Shown: positions 39,696 to 51,982, counted from the first letter of the stretch. The stretch: DNA of 64,000 nt from Homarus americanus (GCF_018991925.1 NW_024732415.1:314430-378429); one strand, 5' to 3'. Notes: a model not told the origin generated them from the letters alone. Translations and numbers: made by a program.

Positions 39696-42326
39696 CAGTG
39701 ACCCCTCGTTTAACGAACACCTCGGTTAACGTAATTTCGATTAACGAACTGCCTTCCATAAGGATCTTCAATTCGTTTAACGAAAAAAATTTCGCTTAAC
39801 GAACTTCTTACGAACCGACCTCAACATGTTTTCGCTTGCACTGACCGGGCAACCAGCTTTAGTATCAGTCCGCCAATACATTAATCGGTTCTAGGGCTTA
39901 AATTCCTTACTATTTTTGTAAATATCAAGAAGTTTATACTATTCAATTATTTTAAAAGTTTAATATTCAATTTTTTAGTCATTTTAACAATTATTGAACA
40001 AAATTGAAGGTAAAGTGACTAGTTTAATGCGCGGCATCCAGCCTCTTAACACAGCAAACAGGCGTCAGTCTCTCTCTGTTTTCACTGGAGGTAACATCTT
40101 GCTTGAGACTCTCTTCAACTAAACGCTTTTTTTCTGTGTTTCCAAGCAAATTATTGGTCATTTTGAAAATTATTTTACATATTGACAATATATAGTGCAG
40201 TGCAGTGTTATTTTAAAGAAAATATTCTTTATTTACAGCTAGTTTAACTTTGAAAAATACGTGTTGCCATTGTTTGAATCCAGCATGGGGCCTAAGAGAT
40301 CAAGAAAAGTGATTTCAATCCAAATGAAGCAGGAAATAATAAAAAAACACGAACAAGGTATTAAATCAAATGCGCTATGCAAAGAATATGGCATGTCGGC
40401 ATCAACTGTGTCGACAATTCTTGCACAAAAAGACAAATTTAAGGAAGTGAACGTGAGAGACAAATCTACAAGAGTGTTTAAAAGTAGATCCCTAATCGTA
40501 GAAACTGAGAGGTTACTTATCATCTGGATTAGGGAAAAACAGATGAAAGGTGATTCAGTTTCTGGTGATTTCATTTGTGAAAGAGCCAGGGAGATTTATG
40601 AACATTTAAAGACAGATCAACCTAGTTCTTCAGGAACAGAATTTGAAGATTTTCGGGCTAGCAAAGGCTGGTTCGAAAAATTTAAGAAAAGAAGTGACAT
40701 TTTAAGTGTTGTTAGGCATGGTGAAGCTGCTAGTGCTGATAAAGAAGGGGCAGCAAAGTTTTTAATTGAATTTAAAAAACTGATGGAAGAAGAAAATTAT
40801 CTTCCACAGCAAGTGTTCAATGTTGACGAAACTGGGCTGTTCTGGAAAAAGATGCCCAAAAGAACATTCATCACCAAGGATGAAGCCTCTTTACCTGGGC
40901 ATAAACCCATGAAAGACCGTCTCACTCTATTGCTTGGTGCCAATGCTTCAGGGGATTTCCGACTGAAGCCTATGCTTGTCTACCACTCTGAAAACCCCAG
41001 GGTGTTCAAGCAACAGAAAGTGGTAAGAACAATGCTTGGAGTTTATTGGAAGTCCAACCGTAAGGCATGGGTGACAAGACAGTTCTTTAATGAATGGGCT
41101 ATTGATGTGTTTTGCCCCTCTGTCAAGAGCTACCTAACCACCAATAAACTTCCTTTAAAGGCTCTTCTCCTCATGGATAATGCTCCTGGTCATGACCCTG
41201 ACCTTGCCAGAAATTTGGAGTATAAATTTGACTTTGTGAAAGTGTTGTTTTTGCCTCCAAACACTACATCACTCATACAGCCAATGGACCAGAATGTGAT
41301 CAGCAACTTCAAGAAGTTGTACATGAAGAAAATGTTTAGGAGGTGTCATCAGGCAACTTCCATTGATCCTGAACTAACACTGAAACAGTTCTGGAAGACA
41401 CAATTCAACGTCCTGGAGGCTGTAAAATTGATTGTGTCATCATGGCAAGAAGTCTCCAATAGAACCCTCAATTCTTCATGGAAAGCACTGTGGCCATCAG
41501 TAGTCCATGATTTTGAGGGATTTGAGGATGACACAGAGTTGGACCAGGAGATTGTGTCCATTGGTCAGTCATTGGGTCTTGAAGTGGAGGAGAAGGATGT
41601 GGAAGAGCTTGTGATGTCTCATGAGGAGGAACTTACTCCTAATGACTTGAAGGAACTGGATGAGATGTTACGGGTAGAGGCTGACAGTGGTGAGGAGGAA
41701 ATTGAAAGTGATGACCATATGTCAGCTAAACAGTTGAAAGATGTGATTTACCACTGGGAGAAGTTCAGGGAACTGGCTTCAAAGCACCCAGAAGTGGAAA
41801 AAACTGAACTAACTTTGTGTCATGTTGAGGACTCAGTGGTCTCCTTCTTTAAACATAAGTTAATGGTGAGGAGGACAGATGCCCCACAGACCACAATTGA
41901 CACTTTCTTCAGTAAAAGGCAGAGGGAACAAGATGCTAGCCCTCAGCCTTCCACTTCAAGAAGGAGAGAGGATGTTCATGGTGGAGAATCTGTCAGTCCA
42001 GAGGTTCCTGACATTTTCATGGAAGGTGACTCACCTTCCAAGAAGCAGTAAAATGCTTCTCCTCCACCTCCACTTCCTTCTCTTCTCCCTTCTCCTCCTG
42101 CACCTCCCACTTCAAATGCACATCATCACCATCATCCAGGAGCCTTCTACATACACACCTCAAAGTAAGTAAATTTTTCCGCCATTTTTGTTGAAGTTAG
42201 GAAATTTTCGGTGAGCTGGAACCAATTACCCAAAAACCCATTGAAACAATGGTTTCGGTTAACGAACGTTTCGGTTAACGAACGACCTTCTGGAACGGAT
42301 TGAGTTCGTTAACCGAGGGGCCACTG
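39696..42326 (+). mobile_element. Complete pogo/Tigger transposon, family D
   Basis: Ends CAGTGACCCCTCGTTTAACG and (complement) CAGTGGCCCCTCGGTTAACG, with several further GTTAACGAA blocks inside each end. The target TA is duplicated at 39694-39695 and 42327-42328. Length is 2631 bp, with one uninterrupted transposase frame on the plus strand. The deletion derivative at 20760-21594 shows the family has been mobilised in this locus. Confidence 0.93.
40285..42051 (+). CDS. Tigger-type (pogo superfamily) transposase, 588 aa, intact frame
   Basis: Start at the first ATG (MGPKRSRKVISIQMKQEIIK); the preceding open codons lack an ATG. N-terminal pipsqueak-type helix-turn-helix at residues 10-55 (ALCKEYGMSASTVSTILAQ); CENP-B/Tc5-like domain at roughly 65-150 (ASKGWFEKFKKRSDI); DDE domain with D181 in FNVDETGLFWKKMP, D298 in LLLMDNAPGH and D335 in QPMDQ, 36 residues between the last two. 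The acidic C-terminal region ends in TTIDTFFSKRQRE, a common Tigger C-terminal motif. No stop or frameshift, so possibly functional. It mobilises DNA with matching ends at TA. It is a transposon gene in an intron, transcribed opposite to FAM120. Confidence 0.93.
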   Translation: MGPKRSRKVISIQMKQEIIKKHEQGIKSNALCKEYGMSASTVSTILAQKDKFKEVNVRDKSTRVFKSRSLIVETERLLIIWIREKQMKGDSVSGDFICERAREIYEHLKTDQPSSSGTEFEDFRASKGWFEKFKKRSDILSVVRHGEAASADKEGAAKFLIEFKKLMEEENYLPQQVFNVDETGLFWKKMPKRTFITKDEASLPGHKPMKDRLTLLLGANASGDFRLKPMLVYHSENPRVFKQQKVVRTMLGVYWKSNRKAWVTRQFFNEWAIDVFCPSVKSYLTTNKLPLKALLLMDNAPGHDPDLARNLEYKFDFVKVLFLPPNTTSLIQPMDQNVISNFKKLYMKKMFRRCHQATSIDPELTLKQFWKTQFNVLEAVKLIVSSWQEVSNRTLNSSWKALWPSVVHDFEGFEDDTELDQEIVSIGQSLGLEVEEKDVEELVMSHEEELTPNDLKELDEMLRVEADSGEEEIESDDHMSAKQLKDVIYHWEKFRELASKHPEVEKTELTLCHVEDSVVSFFKHKLMVRRTDAPQTTIDTFFSKRQREQDASPQPSTSRRREDVHGGESVSPEVPDIFMEGDSPSKKQ

Positions 42327-42475
42327 TATAATATAAACATTCAGGCCTATAGACATAGGCCGAGTTCGGTCTCATATTGTTTCCCACAAAGTAATCACAG
42401 ATAGTTGTTTTAGCTACTGTACATGCAATGCTAAAAAAGTAAAATAATACAGTAATAAGCCAATGTACAATAAAA

Positions 42476-42580
42476 CCTCACTAAGGCGGACTAACTGGGG
42501 GAAGGGGTGTCTGGGATAAGAGGTTGTCTGCCTTAGAGCAACTTTTCAAAAAAGAATCAGTTTAAACAAAAAACGAGTAC
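42476..42580 (+). mobile_element. Lone Tigger-like end
   Basis: CAATAAAACCTCACTAAGGC after TA followed by ggactaactggggg resembles a Tigger left end of a further family. No matching right end was found nearby. Confidence 0.4.
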
Positions 42581-42622
42581 AACACCAATACAGAGGTAAA
42601 TCCAATTTTTATAAAAGAAATA

Positions 42623-43387
42623 AAGTAGTACCCCGCTTAACGCGGTCAATAAAACCCACAGGGTACCGTGTTAAGTGAAAACCGCGCTAAGTGAACAACA
42701 GAACATATGGGATTAATTCCAATAGAAACTGGCCCGACCCCCAAACTCCGCGACAATGACGATGACCGCTATGAAGTCTTCCATACCCGGCTGGTGCAGG
42801 CTATGGAGCCGTACATCACGGTGTACCAAGACAACATAAACACCAGCCGTCAAAAAAGCATAACCAAGTTCTTCGCCCGCAACCCACCACAGCCAGCCCA
42901 AGCCAGTGATAGTGACAGAGGTAGAGACAGTGAAGATGACTTTGAGGGATTTGTCAGGGAGGCCATAACAACTGTGGGTGACAGTGATGGTGACTCATCT
43001 GAGGGCCAGTAGCCTGCCCTCTGCCTCGGAACCAGCCTCCATCCCCGTACGCCGACCCATCTCTTCTACTAACGTAAGTGTTCCACCTAACTTTTATTTT
43101 TCCTAACCTAACCTTTATTTTTCCTATGTTAACCTTTATTTTTCCTATGTTAACCTTTATTTTTCCTAACCTAACCTCTTCTATATTACTTGTTTTTTCA
43201 TACCATCATAAAGTTAAGATAAAATTTTTACTACAACATAGTTATGTGTCGTCAAAAAGTGGAGTTTGGGGGTCGGGCCAGATTCTATTGGAATTAATCC
43301 CATATGTTCTGTTGTTCACTTAGCGTGGTTTTCACTTAACACGGTACCCTGTGGGTTTTATTGACCGCGTTAAGCGGGGTACTACTG
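42623..43387 (+). mobile_element. Tigger family A, internally deleted derivative
   Basis: Left AAGTAGTACCCCGCTTAACG (first base mutated from C), right complement CAGTAGTACCCCGCTTAACG, TA at both flanks. It encodes only the C-terminal tail at 42764-43012 (EVFHTRLVQAMEPYITVYQD; ITKFFARNPPQPAQASDSD), very close to the intact protein at 4227-6146. At 43088-43162 it carries four tandem copies of a roughly 21-bp ttatttttcctatgttaacc unit. Confidence 0.9.
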
Positions 43388-43479
43388 TATTTTACTGCAT
43401 TTTTTTTTTTACTTTGTACGTACTTTTCGGTGCAAGTCAATCTTGCACAGACAAGAATAAAATGTAAGTGACAACTTAC

Positions 43480-43593
43480 CACTTGGATGTTGAGATGCCG
43501 CAGAGCCATGCGGAGGCAGGTACGAAGACCAACAGGTGCCACCCACCATACTTTTGGTGGTGGTGTTCCTTTCACAGTTACATGTTTTAGCAC
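43480..43593 (-). CDS. FAM120: FAM120 orthologue, coding exon 3
   Basis: Exactly 38 codons, phase 0/0, acceptor TATTTTTCAG, donor CAAGTG/GTAAGT. VLKHVTVKGTPPPKVWWVAP followed by VGLRTCLRMALRHLNIQV matches FAM120A HVQNKGTPPPKVWFLPPVCM and following almost without gaps. Confidence 0.95.
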
Positions 43594-43948
43594 CTGAAAA
43601 ATACATTTATAAAGACAAACTACAGTCGGTATAATATCTTTATTATTGAAAAATATGGGATTGACCTTTAAATCCTGTTTTATAAGTCTGGATTGAATGG
43701 ATTCTCATAACCAGTGAGTCAGTGATTGAAAAATTTAATACTACTGTACATTTGAAAATTAAATTATCTTTTCCCGTCATACTAGGTTCTTGAAGGTCAA
43801 GAACTTAGTATGAAAGTATCCAAATACAGACGACAGCCTGAGAATTTTGCTGAAAGAGTAACTATTATAGGCAGTGGCGGCTCATGACTCTAATTCATGG
43901 GGGTGCTGCTTCAAAACATTTTTAAGAATTGTTTTAATATTGTGTAAA

Positions 43949-44205
<257 letters not shown>

Positions 44206-44789
44206 CATGAGCCGGTTAACGTCCTAGATACGTTCTTGGAAACGTGACGTTAACCGAAATGGATGTTGTCCGATCATCACATAAACTTTTTATTTATACT
44301 TATGTGTATGTGGAATACTATATACGTACATATACACTTTTACTCTTAAATCACTACTGTAATGTGATACAGGTGATAAATTTTTTTCTCTTGTGCAAAA
44401 TACATGGCATTTATATTAAAATTATTCACTGTTTAACAAGGATTCCAGCAACGCCAGCAGATGGGGTGGGAGAGAGAGGGTGGGAGCGAGCTGAGGGGGT
44501 GTGGGGGAAGGGGAGGTAGTACGTTTGACAGTTGGCACAGGCCCAGGTCTAATGCGTGTATATTTATCAGTTCTTACGTGACTAAGCTTCTCTCTTATAA
44601 AAAGCCAGTGAAATGACCTGGGTGAATATAATTAACATAGCTGGGATTCTTGTAACATACTGATTAATTTGAATATAAACATGCTATAATTTGCACTGAC
44701 ATAACAATTTTAGTATCGTAATCAAATTAGTACATGTGCAGTCCAGCTTTGCACTAATTTATTTTACGTTTATTTTAGTATGGTGTGTG

Positions 44790-45076
44790 TAGGTTATGTA
44801 TCTATGCTACTGTGCCGAGTAGCAACCTTGTAAATAAGCTACTGTGCCGAGTAGCATTTATATTTGTAATTACGTGGCAACACTGCACATGTTATGTGGC
44901 AACATTGCCCCGAGGCTGCCATATGGCAAGGCAGCCTCAGTTTGACTCTGTGGGCCGTGCATGGCACACGCAAGTCACCACTTGTATTTCTCCTATCCGT
45001 TAATAAATGGACTTCAGTGTCACCCGGTGTTTCCCTACCCATCACTGCTTTCTTCAGGGAACACTTGGAACCTTCA
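44790..45076 (+). mobile_element. Probable 5' LTR of a Gypsy-like retrotransposon
   Basis: The right boundary is well supported: ...ggaaccttca is followed at 45077 by TGGCGCAGTGAGTAGGATC, a primer-binding-site-like sequence that recurs in variant form at 61472 in another retroelement. A poly(A) signal-like aataaa is at about 45002. The left boundary is uncertain (tgtgtgtagg near 44789). A short direct duplication, ctactgtgccgagtagca, lies at 44810-44855. No 3' LTR is seen. Confidence 0.5.
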
Positions 45077-45568
45077 TGGCGCAGTGAGTAGGATCTGTGG
45101 ACTTACAAGTGTGTGAACAATGGACAGTTAGCCGGCGATGTACGACTGCCGGCGATGTGCGCGTCGACTCTTAGTGTGTTGTGTTGTGTTTCGCCGCGAC
45201 GTGCAGTGTTGCGCCGTCACAGTGCTTTTTAGTGACGGTGGCAGTGTTAGTGTCAGTGTATTAGTGTGTCTAGAGCTGAGAGTTGAGCATTGGCCTGTTT
45301 TTTGTGGTACCCACGGAGCACGCAGGCGTACACCCTTCTCGCGTGACATCTGGGGAGACACTGACGTTCTTGCCTCCGTGGCGGCTCCAGCCTAAGGCCA
45401 CCGCACCTGCTGTCTCAGACACACACACACACGCACGCACTCACTCACTCACGGACAGAACAGTGGACTCTATGCGTTATTTCTGCGCTGTTTATGTCAT
45501 ATATATGTGGTTCGAGCTGATGAGGCGCCACTTTATATTACTAAATAGCGCAGTTCAAGCATACTAAG

Positions 45569-46396
45569 ATGGGTGGTGAGAAGGGACAACGTCAAGATGG
45601 GAGACATGACTCCCCACCACCTTCTCCTCTCCCGGGCACAGATGGAGCTTCTGCGCCCACCGCCCCTCATCATTCACCTACAGCGACGGACATTGCCACA
45701 ATTCTGAGGTGGATGGATCACAGGGACCAGAGACGCAGAGAGATGGAACTTCAGAGGGAGGAGACACGAAGAGAGGAGGAAAAGGCGAGCTTTGATGCAA
45801 TATTGGCGACCCTGGCGCTAACCCACCCTCCCTCACTCGCGCACCAAGGCGCCAGTACCCTCCCTCCTCCACCACACCAGCGTCCTCCAGGTACTCTTGC
45901 TACTCCAACAGCTCACAAGGCATCTGTTCAACCCCCACCCGCCCTCTCACCAGACGTCAGGTTTCAGCTTTTTCGTGAGTGGAGGCGGCGTTGGACAGAT
46001 TACTCCACGATGGTGGACCTTGACAGCATGCCTCCAAACAAACAGCTCATCCAACTGCGGATGTGTTTGTCGCTGGAGACCCAGAGAGTTTTGGAGCACA
46101 CGTTGCAAGTGCCTCCCGATTCTACCTCTTCAGTGACAGATGTGCTCGACCTTTTGCAGGAGCACGTTAAGGGTCGGAATAACAAGGCTTTGAGTAACCG
46201 CGCCTTCACCAGCTGCAAGCAGGTGGAGAATGAATCCTTTGACGACTTTTTTGTACGCTTGAAGAGTTTGTCGGAGGAGATCGACGTCTGCAAGGCGCAC
46301 AGCCGGGAATGTGAGGAAGCCTGGATCAAGCACGGGATCTTGACAGGTGTTAGGCAAGTAGATCTAAAATTTGTATGTCTAATGCAAAATCCATGA
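45569..46396 (+). CDS. Gag-like protein of a truncated Ty3/Gypsy-type element
   Basis: 275 codons from the ATG at 45569. A proline-rich N-terminus and a charged coiled segment (DHRDQRRREMELQREETRRE) are followed by a retrotransposon gag-type domain: FQLFREWRRRWTDYSTMVDL, LRMCLSLETQRVLEHTLQVP and ESFDDFFVRLKSLSEEIDVC with a C-terminal AWIKHGILTGVRQ. The last codons (VDLKFVCLMQNP) are unrelated sequence after a truncation at about 46350; zinc knuckle and pol are missing. The position 0.5 kb after an LTR/PBS-like boundary supports the call. It would package RNA in an intact element; this copy cannot retrotranspose alone. Confidence 0.72.
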   Translation: MGGEKGQRQDGRHDSPPPSPLPGTDGASAPTAPHHSPTATDIATILRWMDHRDQRRREMELQREETRREEEKASFDAILATLALTHPPSLAHQGASTLPPPPHQRPPGTLATPTAHKASVQPPPALSPDVRFQLFREWRRRWTDYSTMVDLDSMPPNKQLIQLRMCLSLETQRVLEHTLQVPPDSTSSVTDVLDLLQEHVKGRNNKALSNRAFTSCKQVENESFDDFFVRLKSLSEEIDVCKAHSRECEEAWIKHGILTGVRQVDLKFVCLMQNP

Positions 46397-46524
46397 TGTT
46401 TATACTATTCAAAATGATCATCATATTGTAAGAATTCCAGCAATGTAAATTATATTCTGGCTGGGTAATTTGTATGAATTTTATGAGCTAAATAAAAATA
46501 AATAAAAAATTATACTTCACCGCG

Positions 46525-46628
46525 TATATGAGTAGATGCACCGCGGAAAGTGAAAGTCCGGTTCTGGCAAGGTACCGCGTAAATGAGAAATCGCGGAAAG
46601 TGAAACCGTGTAAAGCGGGGTAATACTG
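46525..46628. mobile_element. Tigger family A lone end
   Basis: Matches the right 100 bp of the full family A element (ggttctggcaaggtaccgcg; gtaaagcggggtaatactg), followed by TA at 46629-46630. It interrupts the hAT transposase frame at codon-level continuity. Confidence 0.75.
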
Positions 46629-46630
46629 TA

Positions 46631-47772
46631 TTGCCAAAACGTTAGAGAAAAATATTCTTGAGTCCCGCGTAATACTTGCTGCATTTCTCATTATCAGATT
46701 CAGTTGGCGCGCATAACAGTGAATGAAATGTGCATTATTATAAACTGCTTTTATTTTTGCCTGAATGCCCCCTTTTTTGCCTTTCATGACATTTGCACCA
46801 TCAAATGTCTGTGCTATCAGTTTTTGTCTATTTCCTTGAAGGATTATATCTAACTGCTCTAGAATAAAATTTTGATATGCCATCTACAGTTTGATTTTCT
46901 GGAATAAAGAATCCCCAAAAACGCTCAAATATTTCTTCATTCAGCACGTACCGTAGAACAATTACCATTTGAGTGTGTTCTGAAACATCTGTTGTGTCAT
47001 CAGCCATGACAGCTACAAATGAAGCTTCTTTAATCTCTTTCTTTATCTCATCATGGTATATCTGCAGCAGGCAGTCAAGTATCTCATTCTGTATAGTCTT
47101 AGAAACACCTGTGAAGAATGTACTTGTTTCTAAATGGTTCTTTAAATCTGGGTCTAATTTAGATGCAAAATTTATTAATCCCCTAAATACACCTGGATTT
47201 ACTGAATCATCTTTTTCATCATGTCCACGTAAAGGAATTTCAATGTTTCCACAAAATGTAATGCAGTCTATTATCTTGGATAAAATTTCACGGTTCTTGG
47301 TAACCTTCCTGTTATGCTCATTGATCGAAAGTCTATAGGCTTCACTGAGTTTTTCTTTAATAATTACGCTTCCTAAAAGTGATAAGTGAAACCACGCTCT
47401 CAATATGCTTCTTTGACTTTTCATGTTTTTCAGTTTTTTCTTTCATTTTGTTTATATTTCTAAAGCCGTCTTTTGTTCAAGTTACATCACTTCCAATTCC
47501 AAACAACAAACACGGAAAACAAAATAATGTATTTTTTACTTCACAACCACAGAGCCAATTTTTCCTTTGGTACCATTCTGAACGAAAGCTACGAATAATC
47601 GAATATACCTCTTACTGTTGCTTATTCCTGGCTGAGATATTTGAATATCAGGTGAGGGACGGCCTTTTGTCTTAATAGCAACTTTCTCGTGAACAGACAA
47701 CTGTGCAAATTTAAGTTGTTGAAGTTCACTCACTGTCACGGAACTTGTTTCTTGGGAAAACAAGGAGGCCAT
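46631..47772 (-). pseudogene. hAT transposase (TTF-type zinc finger, DUF4371-like), disrupted
   Basis: From the ATG at 47772 (MASLFSQETSSVTVSELQQL). The TTF-type zinc finger region follows near 47460-47560, partly shifted (KNWLCGCEVKN-like; FPCLLFGIG-like), then RAWFHLSLLGSVIIKEKLSE, EIPLRGHDEKDDS, TIQNEILDCLLQIYHDEIKK, SFVAVMADDTTDVSEHTQMV and, in another frame, AQTFDGANVMKGKKGGIQAK and AHFIHCYARQLNLIM. These are DUF4371/hAT core motifs, as in ZMYM1- or ZBED-like proteins. At least two frameshifts occur, and the C-terminus after FFSNVLAIQ is lost at the Tigger insertion. Confidence 0.8.
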
Positions 47773-47860
47773 GTTTAATTAATTCAAATTCTTCTACACA
47801 ATAAAGTTTCTGGAAAAAACAATGAATACAAAATGTAGTCTCTATGAGTATGAATCATAC

Positions 47861-48031
47861 GCATCATCCGGTGTGGTGCTTACGCGCCGTCTGCTATATC
47901 AAGAGTATTTGAATGTGATAAATTGTAGATGATGTGATATCATACTGTATGATATCACATCATCTACAATTTATCACATTCAAATACTCTTGATATAGCA
48001 GACGGCATGTAAGCACCACACAGGATGATGC
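47861..48031. repeat. Near-perfect 171-bp palindrome
   Basis: Centred at 47946: the left arm (gcatcatccggtgtggtgct ... gatgtgatatcatac) is repeated in inverted order with a single-base centre and only a few mismatches in the outer third. It lies in the 5' non-coding part of the hAT element, upstream of its transposase start. Confidence 0.92.
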
Positions 48032-48395
48032 GCAAGCACTACCTCCCACACTGATAACCAGATCGGCACTGTGTGATCCACAGTGCTCGTCCCCGCTTGC
48101 CTCCAGGACATGCGCGCATGCGTGCGACAAAGCAAACACCCGTTATTGGTACAGGGATTTTTTTTTGTTTTCTCGGAATTAGAGGATGGCCATTAACATT
48201 AAGTTTAAGGATTACTGATAATAGTTTTAAATATCTTGTACAAGTATAAATAAATAAGCATATATGATATATTATATTATATAATACATATATATCGGGT
48301 GAAATAGGGGGTGCTGCAGTTCCACAGTGCCTACCGACGAGCCGTCACTGATCATAGGTATATTAACACAGCTTGTAGAACATAACACCACTTAC

Positions 48396-48568
48396 CAAGT
48401 TGATATTTTTTCTCAGGGAGCACTCTTGTCGCGACCATTCATTTAGACGCTGCTGTTCCAGAGCACCATTGAAGAATACAGCAAGTTCTATGTTGTTGTT
48501 TTGAACTGTTTGCATCAGCACTGCCAAAAACTGCACCATGCGATTCCACTGGCCACCACACACCCAAT
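48396..48568 (-). CDS. FAM120: FAM120 orthologue, coding exon 2
   Basis: 173 bp, acceptor TTCCCCTAG, donor AACTTG/GTAAGT. It enters in phase 1, completing an Asp codon, and reads DWVCGGQWNRMVQFLAVLMQ, NNIELAVFFNGALEQQRLNE and WSRQECSLRKNINL. It matches FAM120A DWVSGGQWNHMLGYLAALAK and IELFVFFNGALEKARLHEW. Confidence 0.95.
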
Positions 48569-49900
48569 CTAGGGGAAAATTTTTATTCTATTAGTTATTT
48601 TTACAGGATCCTTCCGAGACACCTTGAATAAATTTATAATGTCTACCTAAAGTGACCCACTTAGCTAGAAAAATAAGGTTTTGACCATGAAAACCAGTGT
48701 TGTCACTGAGCCAGGAAAGGAATGAGGGGTGTGTAACATCCTCTAAGTCTTATCAGTGTAGACCAAGGTAAACCTACACTGATCAGCTGAGGATTAATCT
48801 GGCACTACTAGCCCCTCAAAATGCAATACTGTAGAGGACTGAAAGGTATTGAGTCTGTGAAAGCACCAACTTACTATGCAGGCTTACAATACAGGATGAA
48901 ACAATTATATATCACCCAATACCAGTTCAAAACTAAAAAAAAAGGAAACAATGAAACGAGAGGAAGTGAAAAGTTGCTCCAACTACCATAACACCAAAGT
49001 TTACTCCATGAAGCGTCATTATTGTTATACTAAGTGACCTTAAAACTCCCCTATTCCATCCAGCTCTCATAAGTTATCCTCGACATTGTGAAAACCATTA
49101 TATATCTATTCAATGGCTCATTTAGAAGACTTCATGAAAAAGGACTCCACAAGGGCCCCAGCAAGACTCACTTTGTGGAGGGCAACAATAGATTAACACA
49201 TGTTAACTGATATACAGTATATGTAATATCAACCAGCAATTCCGGGAAGCTCCACACCCAGACCAGATCCCACACATATTTAACCTACACTAATCTATGC
49301 AAAATTACCTGGCAACTATTCTATTCTAAGCATAGAATACCTGGGATATCCACACATGTAACTTTTAAAAGAGAACAAGGGCATACCATAAGACCCCCAT
49401 CTATACCTACTTTCTGACTTAAAGTTGGAGATGGAGAGACAATATAATTAAGACAATGACAAATCAGGATAGAAAGCCACTGGCATAATAGCTACTTGAA
49501 ACTAAAGTAAATCAATCAATCAGAATACCGTCCCCATATCTGAGGGTTGGTGACCACAGTCCTCCATCCAAGTTTTAAGATTACCTGTTGCATTCTTGAG
49601 AAAGGAGTATAATCACATTTGTTTACGTCCAAAAATAAATCTTTCTATTCCTACAGAACTTCCCTCAACTACCTGTATTAGATATAAAATTATCTACATT
49701 TAGCATGGATTAGGATAGGATCAACTTATTCTTTTATTTCAAGACAAGACATCAGCTAGTTTCCCCTACAACAAGCCTCCAATGTGGGAGAAATACCAGT
49801 AGATATTTCCTCCGAGAGAAAAAACTTAGCAGTTGATGGGGACAAACATAGTCTGTATTAATCTGCTGTCTTTTCTTACCTAACTGCTATAACAGGTATA
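48569..49900. other. Intron, no feature recognised
   Basis: AT-rich FAM120 intron sequence with no element end or exon recognised. Confidence 0.5.
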
Positions 49901-50835
<935 letters not shown>

Positions 50836-51520
50836 TATATACTGGCTATAAAGTTCTCAGTAATACTGAAGCAGAAAGGGGAACACCACAAGTAATTGTT
50901 TGATTTCACAGATGTTCTTATCACCTGCAGTGGGCAGGGTACGAAGGATGAGGGATATTGTGGGGTAAAACACCGTGAAAAACGGATCATATGACACAAA
51001 TGATGTCTCTGCGTGCTTTGTACACGAAGAAATTAATTATTTACCATAAATATGCAGCAGAGAAATCTGCCATGTCGGCACATGTCGACGTCTGCTCTTT
51101 GTTTACACTCAGTCTGAGTGTACTCTCACATACACAAACAACGTAAAATTACACCATGTACCTTCAAGAAAGTTGCTTTTATTGGTACCAGATATCAAAG
51201 TACAATAAGTACTTTCTGTTTAAAATGGCAGGGGGAGGGAGGCGGGGTCTGCCCCCAGCCAGGAAGTTAATTAAGGTTAGGTAAAGGTAGGTTTCTTTGG
51301 TTGGTTAGGTTCAGGTTCTATTAGGTTCTGTGCATTGCCATATCCTTTTTATTACTCGCTATCATCTAAAGAACATCAGTGGAAAATATGAACCAAATCG
51401 AACACTGCGTTCTGATGTTGGCTGTCTGCGCCATTATTACAAAGTTCTTTTTAAACACTAAGGCCCAACAATATCCATAAATTTTATACCTATCACAGGT
51501 ATTTCACTCGATCAATAATA

Positions 51521-51600
51521 GTGTAGGCCCTTCAAATTCGCGTGGGTCAGGTTCTCAAATGTCCGCGAATCGCCAATTCTACGAATAACATAAATGCTGA
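51521..51600. mobile_element. Possible pogo-like end left of the unrecognised element
   Basis: ggcccttcaaattcgcgtgg followed by tccgcgaatcgcc resembles, in inverted comparison, the end at 53845-53915 (GCGCCCGGATAATTCGCGG). If so, the second copy of the unrecognised element was inserted into an older TA-type element. Weak match. Confidence 0.35.
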
Positions 51601-51754
51601 TACCGGGTGGGGGGTGGTTACATTTTTACTTGTGTACAAAAAAATTTATATTCCCTTTATGTGTTTGCTCTTAGGACAATTATTTTTTACCTGTATTGTA
51701 TGTATATATTAGGGTGTGACCGTTGCCCTCCAAAAATAAAAAAATGGTCCTACA

Positions 51755-51982
51755 ATGCTGTTCAAAGTTTTAGTGTTTATTTATCTCGGAAACACCCCTG
51801 TAAATTTTCTTGCGGATCGGTGCATGTTTGAGCTAGCACCATCGGCTTTACAAAATAACAAGGAATATTATTCTCTAATGAACAAATTTAGTGGAATTTC
51901 TTTTATTAGACTTATAAGATATACTAACACCAAGCAAATGATCGATCATATCAATCTTAATACCCCTAAAACAATATTGTAG
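51755..51982 (+). other. Short conserved frame inside the unrecognised TIR element, copy 2
   Basis: Counterpart of the 76-codon frame in copy 1, 75 codons here after loss of one codon near the start (MLFKVLVFIYLGNTPVNFLA). The in-frame 3-bp difference keeps the frame open, which is compatible with, but does not prove, coding. Confidence 0.3.

Larger units (their letters stand above)
39338..42419. mobile_element. TA-flanked element with perfect 22-bp TIR, hosting a nested Tigger
   Basis: CAGTAGCTAAAACAACTATC (first 20 bases) and its exact inverted copy at 42398-42419 form a perfect 22-bp terminal repeat. TA flanks both ends (39336-39337; 42420-42421). Its own sequence is only 39338-39693 and 42329-42419, about 450 bp and non-coding; the rest is the family D Tigger inside it. 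It is itself inserted in a family C copy. Confidence 0.82.

Noticed and set aside
45077..45096. tRNA gene suggested by GGCGCAGTGAGTAGGATC
   Set aside because: Only a short stretch, no cloverleaf arms. Its position right after an LTR-like CA fits a primer-binding site instead.
45138..45395. Independent small genes in 45.1-45.4 kb
   Set aside because: The region is the leader between the LTR/PBS-like boundary and the gag frame. Overlapping frames on both strands with no domain are shadows.
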